Shown here in pieces: positions 17,933 through 27,624 of a stretch of 64,000 nucleotides of DNA (position 1 is its first letter; every line of letters begins with the position of its first letter). The stretch is from Hyphomicrobiales bacterium. Lineage in GTDB: Bacteria > Pseudomonadota > Alphaproteobacteria > Rhizobiales > Rhizobiaceae. The stretch lies in assembly GCA_900473805.1 (NCBI GenBank), contig UCMS01000008.1, positions 124,001 through 188,000 of the forward strand. Reading direction: 5' to 3'. A program made the translations under genes and the position numbers. The notes beneath the pieces are model-generated. The model had not been told where the DNA came from, did not search any database, and saw only the letters and a program-made list of their open reading frames with translations.

Positions 17933-18943
17933 TCAGCGTCCTTCCATTTCCCGGCGGGCATTACGGATGTTCCAGATCATGATCGGCACGACCATGACCA
18001 TGATGACCACAGCGATTGCGGCACCCTTGCCGAAGTCGCCGCCGCCGCGGAACATCCAGTCGAACATGAGGTTCGCCAGAACCTGGGTCTGCCACTGACC
18101 GTTGGTCATCGCGAGAACGATGTCGAAGACCTTGAGAACGAGGATGGTGATGGTGGTCCAGACGACGGCAATCGTCGTCCAGATCTGCGGAACCTTGATC
18201 TTGATGAAGATCTGCCAGGGGTTGGCACCGTCGATGACGGCGGCCTCAATGGTTTCTTCCGGAATGCCGCGCAGGGCCGCCGACAGAAGGACCATGGCAA
18301 AGCCGGTCTGGATCCAGATGAGGATCACCATCAGGAAGAAGTTGTTCCAAAAGGGGAGCGAGATCCAGATCTGGGGATCGCCGCCGAAGGCCATGACGAT
18401 GGCGTTCAGGATGCCGATCTGCTCCGATCCGGCATCGCGGTAGTCATAGACGAACTTCCAGATGACGGATGCGCCGACAAACGAAATCGCCATGGGCATG
18501 AAGATCAGCGATTTCGCAATATTGCCCCACCAGATGCGGTCGGTGAGTGCGGCAATGATGAGACCGAAGAAGGTGGAACCGGCGGGCACCACGATCAGCC
18601 AGAGAATGTTGTTGTAGATGGACTGGCGGAACTCGCCGTCGTTGACCATCCAGCGATAATTCGCGAGGCCGACGTAATTCTCGCCGCCGCGATCCATGAA
18701 GGAATAGGCAATGGACGAGAAGAGCGGATAGACCAGATAAATGGTCAGGGAGATCAGGGCGGGCCCCAGGAAGAGCCAGGGGCGGATCAACGCGGCGCGG
18801 CGCAAATTGCGCGAGGCCTTGGCCGTATCGGCGATGCGAGACGGAAAGATGCGGTCCAGCAGCAGGTTCGAACCGTAGAAATATCCGATCGCCGCTGCGA
18901 CGCCGACGACAATCGTCAGCAATGCAAAGAGTAACTGTTCCAA
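17933..18943 (-). CDS. aglF: Alpha-glucoside ABC transporter permease (MalF type), TTG start
   Basis: 336 residues if started at TTG 18943, which sits five bases after a very strong GGGAGGGG site and gives the expected N-terminus LEQLLFALLTIVVG. A GTG at 18976 in the same frame has no such signal. Multiple membrane helices and the EAA loop (IPEETIEAAVIDGANPWQIFIKIKVPQI) identify an inner-membrane ABC permease subunit. A stable hairpin separates it from aglE, which probably lowers its expression relative to the binding protein. Confidence 0.93.
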   Translation of the reverse strand: MEQLLFALLTIVVGVAAAIGYFYGSNLLLDRIFPSRIADTAKASRNLRRAALIRPWLFLGPALISLTIYLVYPLFSSIAYSFMDRGGENYVGLANYRWMVNDGEFRQSIYNNILWLIVVPAGSTFFGLIIAALTDRIWWGNIAKSLIFMPMAISFVGASVIWKFVYDYRDAGSEQIGILNAIVMAFGGDPQIWISLPFWNNFFLMVILIWIQTGFAMVLLSAALRGIPEETIEAAVIDGANPWQIFIKIKVPQIWTTIAVVWTTITILVLKVFDIVLAMTNGQWQTQVLANLMFDWMFRGGGDFGKGAAIAVVIMVMVVPIMIWNIRNARREMEGR

Positions 18944-19014
18944 GATGTCCCCTCCCTGTCGATCGCTCCGCGTCACCTATGGCGCCCGGGGCACTTGTTC
19001 TTCTGTATCGACGA

Positions 19015-19039
19015 CCGGGCCGCCCCGAAGGCGGCCCGG
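19015..19039 (-). promoter_or_regulatory. Intercistronic hairpin between aglE and aglF
   Basis: CCGGGCCGCC and GGCGGCCCGG form a perfect ten-pair GC stem with a five-base loop, just after the aglE stop. There is no T tract. In other binding-protein operons such hairpins protect the upstream mRNA and attenuate read-through, giving excess binding protein. That role is inferred here. Confidence 0.65.
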
Positions 19040-19061
19040 CGGATTGCGATCAATCGCGAGC

Positions 19062-20423
19062 TTACTTCAGCCCGTCCCAGGCCTTCTGGATGTCGGCGGC
19101 GACATCGGCAGCCGGCTTGCCACCGGAGTAGTCAACCATACCGGTCCAGAATGCACCAGCACCGATCTTGCCCGGCATCAGGTCGGAACCATCGAAGCGG
19201 AAGGTCGTGGCGTTGAGCAGGATATCGCCCTGCTTGGCCATCGGGGCGTTGGCGTAGGTTTCCTTGTTGGCGCCCTTGAACGGGGTCAGGAAGCTCGACT
19301 GCGCCATCCAGACTTCATGGGCGATCGGGGTCTTCAGGAACTCGATGAAAGCGCGGGCAGCCGGGCTGTCCTTGGCGATCATGGCAAGCGTGCCGGCGCC
19401 CAGCACCGGATTGCCGAGGTCTGCCTTGGAGGCATAAGGCGGCATGTAGAAGAAGTCTGCATCTTCACCCACCTTCGTGCCTTCCGGGAAGAAGGACGGG
19501 ATGAACGAAGCCTGATGGTGGAGATAGCACTTCGGCGGTGCACCGAAGAGGCCCTTCGGGCTGTCGCGGAAGTCGGTCGAGGCAACCGCCTTGGAGCCGC
19601 CGTCAACGAACTTGTCGTTCTTGGCGAACCAGCCGAATTCCTCGATCGCGCCGACAACGGCCGGATCGGTGAACTTCACTTCGTTGGTGACCCACTTGTC
19701 GTAGACGTCAGCCGGCTGCGTGCGCAGCATCATGTCTTCAACCCAGTCGGTTGCCGGCCAGCCGGTCGCACCGCCCGAACCGAGACCGATGCACCAAGGC
19801 GTGCCGCCATCGGCGACGATCTTTTCGGTCAGTGCCTTCAGCTCTTCCATGGTCTTCGGGACTTCATAGCCAGCGTCCTCGAAGTTTTCAGGCACGTACC
19901 AGACCAGCGACTTCACGTCGATCTTGTAGGGGAATGCATAGAGAGCCGGGGCTCCATCCTTGCCCTTGTAGGTCGAGAGATCGACCCAGGACTGTCCGGC
20001 CGAATAGTTTTCCAGAAGCCAGGACTTGGTCTCGTCGCCGAGCGGCGTCAGATGACCCTTCGAGGCGAGGTCGGCGATCAGACCCGGCTGGGGCAGGATG
20101 GCCACGTTGGGCGGGCTGCCGGCCTGGGTATCGATGACGATCTGCTGCTCGTAGTTTTCAGAAGAGGAATACTGGACGTCGACGCCGGTTGCGTCTTCAA
20201 AATAAGCCAGGATGCTTTCGAACAGAACCTGATCTTCGCCGCGCCAGGGGCCAAAGATCGTCAGGGTCTGGCCCTTCAAGGCGCTGTTGGCGGCCTTGTA
20301 TTCTTCAAAGCTCGCCCAGTTGAACTTGCTGTCTTCACCCGGCTTGAACTTCAGGTCCGCAGCGGCAGCAGAGCCGGCGACCAGCGCGGCAGCCGCCACG
20401 GTCATCAAAAACAGTTTCTTCAT
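19062..20423 (-). CDS. aglE: Alpha-glucoside periplasmic substrate-binding protein
   Basis: 453 residues with a clear signal peptide (MKKLFLMTVAAAALVAGSAAAA). The body is a family 1 extracellular solute-binding protein, with YSSSENYEQQIVIDTQAGSPPNVAILPQPG early in the mature domain. It captures alpha-glucosides in the periplasm for AglFGK. It is the first gene of the operon. Two LacI-type operators lie in its upstream region, so it should be repressed by AglR when no substrate is present. Confidence 0.94.
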   Translation of the reverse strand: MKKLFLMTVAAAALVAGSAAAADLKFKPGEDSKFNWASFEEYKAANSALKGQTLTIFGPWRGEDQVLFESILAYFEDATGVDVQYSSSENYEQQIVIDTQAGSPPNVAILPQPGLIADLASKGHLTPLGDETKSWLLENYSAGQSWVDLSTYKGKDGAPALYAFPYKIDVKSLVWYVPENFEDAGYEVPKTMEELKALTEKIVADGGTPWCIGLGSGGATGWPATDWVEDMMLRTQPADVYDKWVTNEVKFTDPAVVGAIEEFGWFAKNDKFVDGGSKAVASTDFRDSPKGLFGAPPKCYLHHQASFIPSFFPEGTKVGEDADFFYMPPYASKADLGNPVLGAGTLAMIAKDSPAARAFIEFLKTPIAHEVWMAQSSFLTPFKGANKETYANAPMAKQGDILLNATTFRFDGSDLMPGKIGAGAFWTGMVDYSGGKPAADVAADIQKAWDGLK

Positions 20424-20478
20424 GTGATTTACCTCCCATCACATCGGACCGCCAAACGTCCCTCGAATGCGCATTTTT

Positions 20479-20490
20479 CAAAGCGCTTTG
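20479..20490. promoter_or_regulatory. AglR operator 1
   Basis: CAAAGCGCTTTG is a perfect 12-base palindrome with the AAGCGCTT core favoured by LacI-family repressors. It lies 56 bases upstream of the aglE start codon. Confidence 0.75.
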
Positions 20491-20525
20491 GCCCTCATTT
20501 CATCCCATTGGGTTCCATATGGAGT

Positions 20526-20537
20526 CAAGCGCTTTTG
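20526..20537. promoter_or_regulatory. AglR operator 2
   Basis: CAAGCGCTTTTG has a perfect eight-base AAGCGCTT core. It lies 36 bases beyond operator 1 in the aglE-aglR divergent region. Confidence 0.65.
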
Positions 20538-20641
20538 TCCAGTTGAGCAAATTCGCCGCAACATGCCGCACCGCAACATGCAGATGCCTTGATTTTATTC
20601 ATATTTCCTCTTGTTAACACTCCCCCCTATGAGCCATATTC

Positions 20642-20653
20642 GAAGCGCTTTGG
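20642..20653. promoter_or_regulatory. AglR operator 3, aglR side
   Basis: GAAGCGCTTTGG has the same eight-base core and lies 39 bases before the aglR start. It suggests autoregulation, or looping with the two aglE-side sites. Confidence 0.65.
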
Positions 20654-20691
20654 GCCGCAAGGGAGGAAATTTGCGCCCATTTCGGAGAGGA

Positions 20692-21732
20692 ATGCGACCC
20701 GTGAACCTGAAAGAACTGTCCCAGATGCTCGGGCTGTCGCAAACGACGATCAGCCGGGCGCTCAACGGCTATCCCGAGGTCAACGAGGAAACCCGGCAGC
20801 GGGTTCTCTTGGCCGCGAAGGAAACCGGGTACAGGCCCAATCGCGCCGCACAGCGGTTGGCCACGGGAAAGGCCGGGTCGATCGGACTGATCATGCCGAT
20901 TTCACCGGACCACAGTTCCGACATGCATTTCGCGGAGTTTCAAAGCGGTCTTGCTGAAGCCGCGATCCTGCGCGACTTTCATTTCGTCATCATGCCCGCC
21001 AAGGCGTCACAGGAAGAAGAGGCGATCCGCTGGCTGGTCGCGAGCGGCAGTGTGGACGGTTACTACCTCGCCTATGTCCGGGAGAAAGACCCGCGCATCA
21101 CCATGGCAAAGACGCTGGCACTGCCCTTCATCGTGCATGGCCGCTCCTATGGCATGGAGCTGGATTACCCCTATCTCGATGTGGACAACGAAGGGGCCTT
21201 CTTCGACGCCACACGTTTCCTGATGCAGCTCGGGCACAAGCGCATCGCCCTTCTCAATGGTCCGGCCGATCTCGACTTCGCCTTTCGACGCAAACTCGGC
21301 GCTGAAAGGGCCCTGGCCCAGGCGCAGTTGAGCCTCGACCCCGCTCATGTGCGTCACACATTCATGGGAGACGAACAGGGCTATCGGGGGATGAAGGAAA
21401 TTCTAGCGCATGGCAACCGACCGACCGCGGTGCTCTGCGCAAGCACCGTCCTGGCACTGGGTGCCGTCAGGGCCATGAACGAGGCAGGGCTGAAGCTCGG
21501 CGTCGACATGTCGCTGATTGCCCATGACGATGAACTGCCGCTCCTGAAGCCTGAGAATTTCTCCACTCCACTGACCACGACGCGGTCATCGCTTCGCGCA
21601 GCCGGACGACGTGTCGGCGAGCGGCTGATCGCGATGATCAACGGGGACACCCCTGCCCTGCCGATGCAGGAATTGTGGAAGGTGGAGCTCGTCGTGCGGG
21701 CGTCGACCGGTCCGGCCCCTGCCGGAGCCTGA
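20692..21732 (+). CDS. aglR: LacI-family repressor of the alpha-glucoside operon
   Basis: 346 residues from ATG 20692; GTG 20701 is nearly as likely, since both lie after GGAGAGG. The N-terminal LacI helix-turn-helix and hinge read NLKELSQMLGLSQTTISRALNGYPEVNEE and GYRPNRAAQRLATG. A periplasmic-binding-like effector domain follows, with GYRGMKEIL and the TTTRSSLRAAGRRVGERL end. It is divergent from aglE and shares three palindromic operators with it. The effector is presumably an imported alpha-glucoside. Confidence 0.92.
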   Translation: MRPVNLKELSQMLGLSQTTISRALNGYPEVNEETRQRVLLAAKETGYRPNRAAQRLATGKAGSIGLIMPISPDHSSDMHFAEFQSGLAEAAILRDFHFVIMPAKASQEEEAIRWLVASGSVDGYYLAYVREKDPRITMAKTLALPFIVHGRSYGMELDYPYLDVDNEGAFFDATRFLMQLGHKRIALLNGPADLDFAFRRKLGAERALAQAQLSLDPAHVRHTFMGDEQGYRGMKEILAHGNRPTAVLCASTVLALGAVRAMNEAGLKLGVDMSLIAHDDELPLLKPENFSTPLTTTRSSLRAAGRRVGERLIAMINGDTPALPMQELWKVELVVRASTGPAPAGA

Positions 21733-21757
21733 TGAAGCGCTCGCGTCTCTCGGGACC

Positions 21758-22657
21758 TCAGAACTTTGGCGCGGCCTGACCAGCCCGACGATAGGCGGCA
21801 ATGACGGTGTTGGCCATCAGCATCGCGATCGTCATCGGACCGACACCGCCGGGTACCGGCGAAATTGCAGCGGCAACCGGCTTGCATTCGGCAAAGGCGA
21901 CATCGCCGACGAGGCGGAACTTGCCCTCACCGCGCTCCGGGGCGTCGATCCGATTGATACCGACGTCAATCACCGTCGCACCCGGCTTGACCCAGTCGGC
22001 CTTGACCATTTCCGGACGGCCTACGGCTGCAACGAGAATGTCGGCCTGACGCGCAAGAGCGGGGAGATCCCGGCTTCGAGAATGACCGATGGTGACGGTC
22101 GCATTGGCGGCGAGCAACAGCTGTGCCATCGGCTTGCCGAACAGGTTGGAACGACCGATGACCAACGCATTCAGGCCCGACAGGTCCTTGCCATGGATCT
22201 GACGCACCAGGATCATCGCACCCGCCGGCGTACAGGAGACGAGGCCGGTGTCCATGTCACCGGTCGCGAGTTTACCGGCATTGACCACATGCAGGCCGTC
22301 GACATCCTTTTCGGGAAGGATCGACTGGATGACGGGATCGGATTTCAGGTGACCGGGCAATGGAAGCTGAACGAGTATGCCGTCGATCTCAGGGTCGGCA
22401 TTCAGCGAGGCCACCAGCGCCATCAGCTCATCCTGACCTGTTTCCTCCGGAAGGGTATGCTGCACGGAGTTAAAGCCGCACTGCTTGGCCATGCGACTCT
22501 TGGCGCCGACATAGGCGTGACTTGCGGGATCATTGCCGACGATCACGACGGCCAGGCCCGGACGGCGATGTCCAAGGGCCTCAAGCTTTTCTGCCGCAGA
22601 GCCTACCGCTTCGACCACCGATGCGGCGGCCGCCTTTCCATCAATCACCGTCGTCAC
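21758..22657 (-). CDS. folD: Bifunctional methylenetetrahydrofolate dehydrogenase / cyclohydrolase
   Basis: 299 residues, normal for FolD. Motifs: [13 protein letters not shown] (catalytic Tyr and Lys), [40 protein letters not shown] (NADP site) and [16 protein letters not shown]. It interconverts 5,10-methylene- and 10-formyl-tetrahydrofolate in the cytosol. It is convergent with aglR and monocistronic. It has no functional tie to the flanking flagellar block. Confidence 0.96.
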   Translation of the reverse strand: MTTVIDGKAAAASVVEAVGSAAEKLEALGHRRPGLAVVIVGNDPASHAYVGAKSRMAKQCGFNSVQHTLPEETGQDELMALVASLNADPEIDGILVQLPLPGHLKSDPVIQSILPEKDVDGLHVVNAGKLATGDMDTGLVSCTPAGAMILVRQIHGKDLSGLNALVIGRSNLFGKPMAQLLLAANATVTIGHSRSRDLPALARQADILVAAVGRPEMVKADWVKPGATVIDVGINRIDAPERGEGKFRLVGDVAFAECKPVAAAISPVPGGVGPMTIAMLMANTVIAAYRRAGQAAPKF

Positions 22658-22789
22658 TGTGCTTGTTCCTCGCCTCAGACTGGCAGCAAGCTAACGCCAT
22701 CGCAGACGTCGCATTTGCCTGTCCCCGTCCTATGCTGTCAAATTGCGGCATTTTGCAAGGGCGGCTGATACCCCCAATCCGCTACGACG

Positions 22790-22824
22790 ACGCCGGACCT
22801 CACCAAGAGAGTGAGGCCCGGCGT
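22790..22824 (-). terminator. Hairpin closing the fliR-end flagellar block
   Basis: ACGCCGG-A-CCTCAC and GTGAGG-C-CCGGCGT form a 13-pair stem with one mismatch and a seven-base loop. It lies 30 bases past the last flagellar-block stop. There is no T tract. Confidence 0.55.
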
Positions 22825-22853
22825 GCCGAACGCAATCTTGAAGAAGGCCGGGA

Positions 22854-23390
22854 TCAGTGACCTGACGCGGGCTTTTCCTCGACCTTTTCGCCCTCGACGA
22901 CGGTGGTCTTCTCCATGGGGCCCGGGGCGCCGTCGGCGGCCTTGCGAGCTGCATCCTTGGAGACATAGTCGAGCTGCTCGATCATGACCTGATCGACCAT
23001 GCCTTCGCCCAGCCGGGCGTTCATTTCGGTCTTGATCTTGTCCCGGAAGGCCATGACATCGAAGGTGCCGACATTGGCGATGTCCACCATCTTGTTGCCG
23101 ACCAGCAGGGTGAAGAGCTGGTCCGTCATCATCTCGGTGACCGGGGGAGCCTGGGTTTTGACCTTTTCCTTGTCCATCATGAAGGAGATACGGGTCAGGA
23201 AATAGCCCTGGACGTCTCCTCCGGCGAGGACCGGAATGGTGATCGGCTCACCGCGCACCAGTTCCAGGGCGGCCTTCTTCGTTTCTTCCTCGCTCGGTCC
23301 GGCAGGTGCCGTGGCGAGATAGATCGAGCCGTAGACGGCGCCGAGCGTCACGATGCAGACCCACAGACCGATGCCGAGTATCTTGCCCAT
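22854..23390 (-). CDS. Membrane-anchored FliL-like protein of the flagellar cluster
   Basis: 178 residues. One N-terminal membrane helix (about 5-27) is followed by a periplasmic domain. The order of elements resembles FliL: a strand YFLTRISFMMD, a helix PPVTEMMTDQLFTLL, a helix FRDKIKTEMNARLGEGMV and a final strand VDQVMIEQLDYV. This resemblance is by eye and not proven. The start overlaps the previous stop as TGATG, so it is translated with that gene. It is the last gene of the block. It could be a second stator- or basal-body-associated protein. Confidence 0.6.
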   Translation of the reverse strand: MGKILGIGLWVCIVTLGAVYGSIYLATAPAGPSEEETKKAALELVRGEPITIPVLAGGDVQGYFLTRISFMMDKEKVKTQAPPVTEMMTDQLFTLLVGNKMVDIANVGTFDVMAFRDKIKTEMNARLGEGMVDQVMIEQLDYVSKDAARKAADGAPGPMEKTTVVEGEKVEEKPASGH

Positions 23391-23755
23391 CAGAACTCGC
23401 TGAACTGGAACTGTTCCTGGGAGTAGGTGCCATCGGCATCTGCATCCCGGACGGCATTCTTCAGAAGATCGGCCACAGCGCGGACGGCGGCGAGGTGTGC
23501 CTCGACGCGACGGGCATTGGTCGCGAGCTTTTCCTTGAGAACATGCAGCTGGTCGACATAATTGACCGCGAATTCGCGCGGGTCTGTGTCGCGAAACAGC
23601 ATGGTCAGCTCATAAAGGCAGCGGCTCTTGTGGGCGTTCGACACTTTGAAATCGAATTCCGGATCCTTGCCGATCCGCTCGTTTTCGTTGTCGATGATGC
23701 GCTCAAGCCGGCTCAGAACGGTCTTGACGCGGTATTCGCTCGAAACAACTTCCAT
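23390..23755 (-). CDS. Small helical flagellar protein, FlgN-like export chaperone candidate
   Basis: 121 residues, soluble, predicted mostly helical. The pattern LSRLERIIDNENERI, then a Lys/Arg-rich CLYELTMLFR helix, then NARRVEAHLAAVRAVADLL and a tail with DGTYSQEQF resembles FlgN, the chaperone that delivers FlgK and FlgL to the export gate. No flgN is otherwise recognisable in the window, although flgK and flgL are. It overlaps the downstream FliL-like start by one base. The assignment is structural inference. Confidence 0.6.
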   Translation of the reverse strand: MEVVSSEYRVKTVLSRLERIIDNENERIGKDPEFDFKVSNAHKSRCLYELTMLFRDTDPREFAVNYVDQLHVLKEKLATNARRVEAHLAAVRAVADLLKNAVRDADADGTYSQEQFQFSEF

Positions 23756-23779
23756 GAAATTATACCTTATTCTTGAATT

Positions 23780-24337
23780 TTATGGCTTCTGGATTTCGGC
23801 GCTCGCGCCAAGAGTGCGCCGCTCAAGGTCGGTCACCCAGCTCAGCGCTGTGTCACGCTGGGTTTCGTCGGTCTTGGCGTTCACCGTGTCCTGGCCGCGC
23901 GTCCGCTGCAGCGCCTCGCTGTACATCTGTTTGGCGATGCCGACGCCACCGGATTCAGACAAAACCGAGCCGATCTGCTCGGCCATCATGCTCTTCCACA
24001 TCTCACCGGCATTCCCCTTGCCGTAAACTTCCTCGCTGTCGCTCGGCAACATGGTCTGGACGAAGTTGGTCAGGTAGACGGCTTCGAAGTCGCGGTAGAC
24101 CTTGGGAACCTCACCCGGCTTGTCCAGGGTCTCGGCGGTATTCTCGATACGGGCCGCATTGGTCGTGCGGTTCAGGATGTCGACAGTCGCGCCAAAACCT
24201 TCGCCCTTCTCGGCAAGGCTGGTCGCGAGGAAATTGGCGCGATTGGTTTTCATCTGCGCCTGAGCGGCGGCAACTTGTGACGGATCAGCGGCGCGGACGA
24301 CGTCCAGCACGAGATCGCTCGGGAGTGAAATGGCCAC
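23780..24337 (-). CDS. flgJ: Rod-binding protein, FlgJ N-terminal domain only
   Basis: 185 residues. The segment FEAVYLTNFVQTMLPSDSEEVYGKGNAGEMWKSMMAEQ and the following GGVGIAKQMY match the rod-binding domain of FlgJ. The muramidase half of enterobacterial FlgJ is absent, as in other alphaproteobacteria. The separate lytic transglycosylase gene near 34.2-34.7 kb probably supplies wall-cutting activity. It should act as the rod cap in the periplasm. It lies between the FliJ-like and FlgN-like genes. Confidence 0.8.
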   Translation of the reverse strand: MAISLPSDLVLDVVRAADPSQVAAAQAQMKTNRANFLATSLAEKGEGFGATVDILNRTTNAARIENTAETLDKPGEVPKVYRDFEAVYLTNFVQTMLPSDSEEVYGKGNAGEMWKSMMAEQIGSVLSESGGVGIAKQMYSEALQRTRGQDTVNAKTDETQRDTALSWVTDLERRTLGASAEIQKP

Positions 24338-24367
24338 GATGACATCCTCGATTCATGTTCGTGGCAA

Positions 24368-24778
24368 CTATCCCTCTCCAAGCTTGCTGGAGGCTGGCGT
24401 GCCAAATCGGATGTCGATCAGATCGTAAATCGCATCATCGTCGGCTTCGCGCTGTTCATGAGCGCGGGCGTCGCGGCGGTTCTCCTCCAGCCGATCGCCC
24501 TTGGCGCGCTCGCGCATCAGCTTCATCTCCTGGACCTGCTGGAGGCCGTGCAGTTGCTTGTCAGTGTTGGACAAGCGGTCGAAGCGATCCGCATAATTCT
24601 GAGCAAACAAACGATGGAGCGGATCGAGCGAGCCGATGGCCTCCATCACCATGTCCATGGAGCGCGCGTTTTCCTCGATGCGCTGCGCGGTGATGCCGAG
24701 GTCACTTTCGGCCATGCGCTCCATGTGCCTCTGGACGGCGACAAGACGCTTCAACTTGTCGGATTTCTTTTGCGCCAT
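24368..24778 (-). CDS. Coiled-coil protein, FliJ-like candidate
   Basis: 136 residues, highly charged and helical (KLKRLVAVQRHMERMAESDL, then LHGLQQVQEMKLMRERAKGDRLEENRRDARAHEQ). Size and composition match FliJ, the stalk that couples the FliI ATPase to FlhA. It ends 12 bases before fliR begins its downstream reading, within the fliR-flhA transcript. FliJ is often next to fliI, but here the gene after fliI is a membrane protein, which supports this one as the FliJ counterpart. Confidence 0.55.
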   Translation of the reverse strand: MAQKKSDKLKRLVAVQRHMERMAESDLGITAQRIEENARSMDMVMEAIGSLDPLHRLFAQNYADRFDRLSNTDKQLHGLQQVQEMKLMRERAKGDRLEENRRDARAHEQREADDDAIYDLIDIRFGTPASSKLGEG

Positions 24779-24790
24779 AGAGACCCCGCC

Positions 24791-25540
24791 TCAGAAATTG
24801 AAGACCATCGGGAAATATCGTCCGAACTGCATGACGAGGGCCGCGATCGTGAAATAGACCAGAATCAGCCCGCCGATGAGAAGATACGGCGTGGAGATGT
24901 AGAAAATCGGAATCTGCGGGGCGAGCTTGTTCACCAGACCGACGGCAAAGTTGAACATCAGGCCGAAGATCAGGAAGGGGCTCGCCAGACGCAGCATCAA
25001 GACGAATGTCTGCGACAGTGTATCCGTCAGCGTGATCAGCATCTTCTGGCTTTCCGGCATGCCGCCGAGCGGCATCACCGTGTAGGATTCCATCAGGGCC
25101 TTGAAGACGACATGGTGGAAATCGAGCAGGAAGAGCACGAGAAGACCGGCGAAGCTCAAGAGATTGGTGAGCTGCGTTTCGCTGGTGTCTTCAAGCACAT
25201 CCCCCGAACCCGGCGAACTGAGGCCGATGGACATGGAAATCGCCGTACCCGCGAATTGAAGGCCAAGGACATAGAAGCGTGGCACAAGGCCATACATCAA
25301 CCCGATCATCAGTTCGGCCATCAAGACCGGAATGAGCGGAGCACCACCGCCGGACACCCGCGGATAGATGCTGTCGAAGAGCAACGGCATCATCGCCATC
25401 GAAACCGACATTGCAAGAAAGAGCCGGATCGTCGCCGAGATGCGGGCGGAAGAGAAGCCCGGCAGGGTCATGAAGCAGGCGCCGATGCGGCAGAAAACCG
25501 CAAACAGCACCAGGACAGTCCCCTGCGGGTCAGAAATCAT
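24791..25540 (-). CDS. fliR: Flagellar export gate protein FliR
   Basis: 249 residues, several membrane helices, starting [34 protein letters not shown]. It contains the FliR landmark [24 protein letters not shown]. It forms the export gate with FliP and FliQ. Its start overlaps the flhA stop as ATGA, so it is coupled to flhA. Confidence 0.95.
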   Translation of the reverse strand: MISDPQGTVLVLFAVFCRIGACFMTLPGFSSARISATIRLFLAMSVSMAMMPLLFDSIYPRVSGGGAPLIPVLMAELMIGLMYGLVPRFYVLGLQFAGTAISMSIGLSSPGSGDVLEDTSETQLTNLLSFAGLLVLFLLDFHHVVFKALMESYTVMPLGGMPESQKMLITLTDTLSQTFVLMLRLASPFLIFGLMFNFAVGLVNKLAPQIPIFYISTPYLLIGGLILVYFTIAALVMQFGRYFPMVFNF

Positions 25541-27624
25541 GAAATCGAGCCCAGGATCTTGATCTCGATGCCCTTGGCCAGTTCGACATGAGAGAGAACC
25601 GGAAGAGTGGCAAAGAGTCGTTCGATAATCATGCGAACATAGGAGCGCGTTTCCGGCGAGGTTACAAGAACGAAGGGCAGCCCGCGGTCCATGAATTCAC
25701 GGATTACGCTGCTCGCCTGTTCGGAGAACTCCTCGAGATTACGAGGGTCGATATCGAATTCGACGATTTCGCCCTTGGCGTCGCGCTTCAGCGCCTGGTG
25801 GAAGACGAGGTCCCACTTGGAGCCGAGACGAAGGACGCGCAGCACGCCGTTGTCGGTCAGATCGCCGCACAGCTGCTGGGCCATGCGAACACGCACATGC
25901 TCGACAATCTGCTCGGTCTTGCGGACATGCGGCGCCAGTTCGGCAACCGCTTCGAGGATCAGGTGCAGGTTGCGGATGGAGACGCGTTCGGCGAGCAGCA
26001 GCTTCAACACCGCCTGCAGGCCCGAATAGGACATGTGCGACGAGCAGATCTCGTCGGCCAGCTTCTTGTATTCGGGGTCGAGGCGATCGATGAGGATCTT
26101 CACGTCCTTGTAGGACAACAGCTGCGGCAGGTTGTTGCGAATGACTTCGCTGACGTGGGTGAGCACGACGGAGACGTTGTCGATCGGATGGAAACCCTCG
26201 CGTTTTAATTCCTCGGTGAAGGTTTCCAGTACGGAGACAGCCGGCATGCCAAAGGCGGGTTCGCGGATCTCGTCGCCCGGGACATTGGGCTTGCGGCCGG
26301 AGCCGGTGACGACCAAAACTTCCCCCACCCGCAGGTTGTTCGACGCGATCGTCGTGCCGTGGATACGGATCTGGTAGGACTTTTCGGGAATGCCGATGTC
26401 GTCGGTGACCTTGATTTCCGGAACGACGAAGCCGTACTGGCTGGCAAACTTCTTGCGCATCTTGCCGACGCGGAAGGCCAGTTCCTGATGGGCTCCCAGA
26501 AGGCGGGTCGAAACGAGCTTGCCAAGCGCCAGCTCGATTTCGGCGGTTTTCAGGACCGATTTGACCGAATCCTTCTCCGCTTCCTTGCTCTGGATGACCT
26601 TCTTTTCTTCCTGGTCGCGCTTGAGCTTGTTTTCGGCTTCCACCTGACGGGGGATGAACCAGGCACCGAATGCCATGAGACCACCAAGCGCCAGGAACGG
26701 AACGAGCGGCAGACCGGGAACCAGAGCCAGAGCGCACATCAGGGCGGCAGCGACGGAAAGCGCACGCGGATAACCGCTCAGCTGATTAACGACGGCCTGG
26801 TCGGTCGAGCCGGGGGTGCCGCCACGCGACACGAGAAGGCCGGCGGCGAGCGAAACGATGAGGGCCGGAACCTGCGAAACGATACCGTCACCGACGGAGA
26901 GTTTGACGAAGACGTCGGCGGCCTGGCCGATTTCCATGCCGTGACGGAAATAACCGATGATGATGCCGCCAAAGACGTTGATTGCAGTGATGATGAGGCC
27001 GGCGACGGCGTCGCCGCGGACGAACTTGGACGCACCATCCATGGCACCGAAGAAGGAGCTTTCCTGCTCCAATTCGCGCCGGCGGTGCTGGGCTTCACGC
27101 TCATCGATGATACCGGCCGACAGGTCGGCATCGATCGACATCTGCTTGCCGGGGATCGCATCAAGTGTAAAGCGGGCGCCAACTTCCGCGATACGGGTCG
27201 CGCCCTTGGTGATGACGATGAAGTTCACCGTGATCAGGATCATGAAAACGATCAAACCGATGACGAAATCGCCGCCCATGACGAGGCTGGAGAAGCCGGC
27301 AATAACACCGCCCGCCGCATCATGACCTTCGTGTCCGTGGGAGAGGATCACACGCGTCGTCGCAATGTTGAGCGACAGGCGGATCATGGTTGCGATCAGC
27401 AGGATGGTCGGAAAGGACGAGAAATCGAGGGGCCGCTGGATCCACAGGGAGACCATCAGGATCAGCACGGAGAAGGCGATCGAGAAGGCCAGCCCAAGGT
27501 CGATCATGAACGGTGGAATGGGCAGGAAGAGGATGCAGAGGATGAGGACAATGCCGAAAGCAAAGCCGATATCGCGCCCGCTGGGACTGACTTTCGGAAT
27601 CACGAGTGCAGGTGGTTGCGCCAT
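25537..27624 (-). CDS. flhA: Flagellar export gate protein FlhA
   Basis: 695 residues. Membrane helices fill the first half, including the FHIPEP segment ([29 protein letters not shown] with DEREAQHRR). The second half is the cytoplasmic domain that docks chaperone-substrate complexes. A linker rich in Glu and Lys ([20 protein letters not shown]) joins them. It is followed by fliR and the small chaperone-like genes in the same direction. Confidence 0.97.
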   Translation of the reverse strand: MAQPPALVIPKVSPSGRDIGFAFGIVLILCILFLPIPPFMIDLGLAFSIAFSVLILMVSLWIQRPLDFSSFPTILLIATMIRLSLNIATTRVILSHGHEGHDAAGGVIAGFSSLVMGGDFVIGLIVFMILITVNFIVITKGATRIAEVGARFTLDAIPGKQMSIDADLSAGIIDEREAQHRRRELEQESSFFGAMDGASKFVRGDAVAGLIITAINVFGGIIIGYFRHGMEIGQAADVFVKLSVGDGIVSQVPALIVSLAAGLLVSRGGTPGSTDQAVVNQLSGYPRALSVAAALMCALALVPGLPLVPFLALGGLMAFGAWFIPRQVEAENKLKRDQEEKKVIQSKEAEKDSVKSVLKTAEIELALGKLVSTRLLGAHQELAFRVGKMRKKFASQYGFVVPEIKVTDDIGIPEKSYQIRIHGTTIASNNLRVGEVLVVTGSGRKPNVPGDEIREPAFGMPAVSVLETFTEELKREGFHPIDNVSVVLTHVSEVIRNNLPQLLSYKDVKILIDRLDPEYKKLADEICSSHMSYSGLQAVLKLLLAERVSIRNLHLILEAVAELAPHVRKTEQIVEHVRVRMAQQLCGDLTDNGVLRVLRLGSKWDLVFHQALKRDAKGEIVEFDIDPRNLEEFSEQASSVIREFMDRGLPFVLVTSPETRSYVRMIIERLFATLPVLSHVELAKGIEIKILGSIS

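Noticed and set aside
18945..20546. A 533-residue plus-strand frame opposite aglE
   Set aside because: It is antisense to a complete binding-protein gene with signal peptide; composition is that of an antisense shadow.
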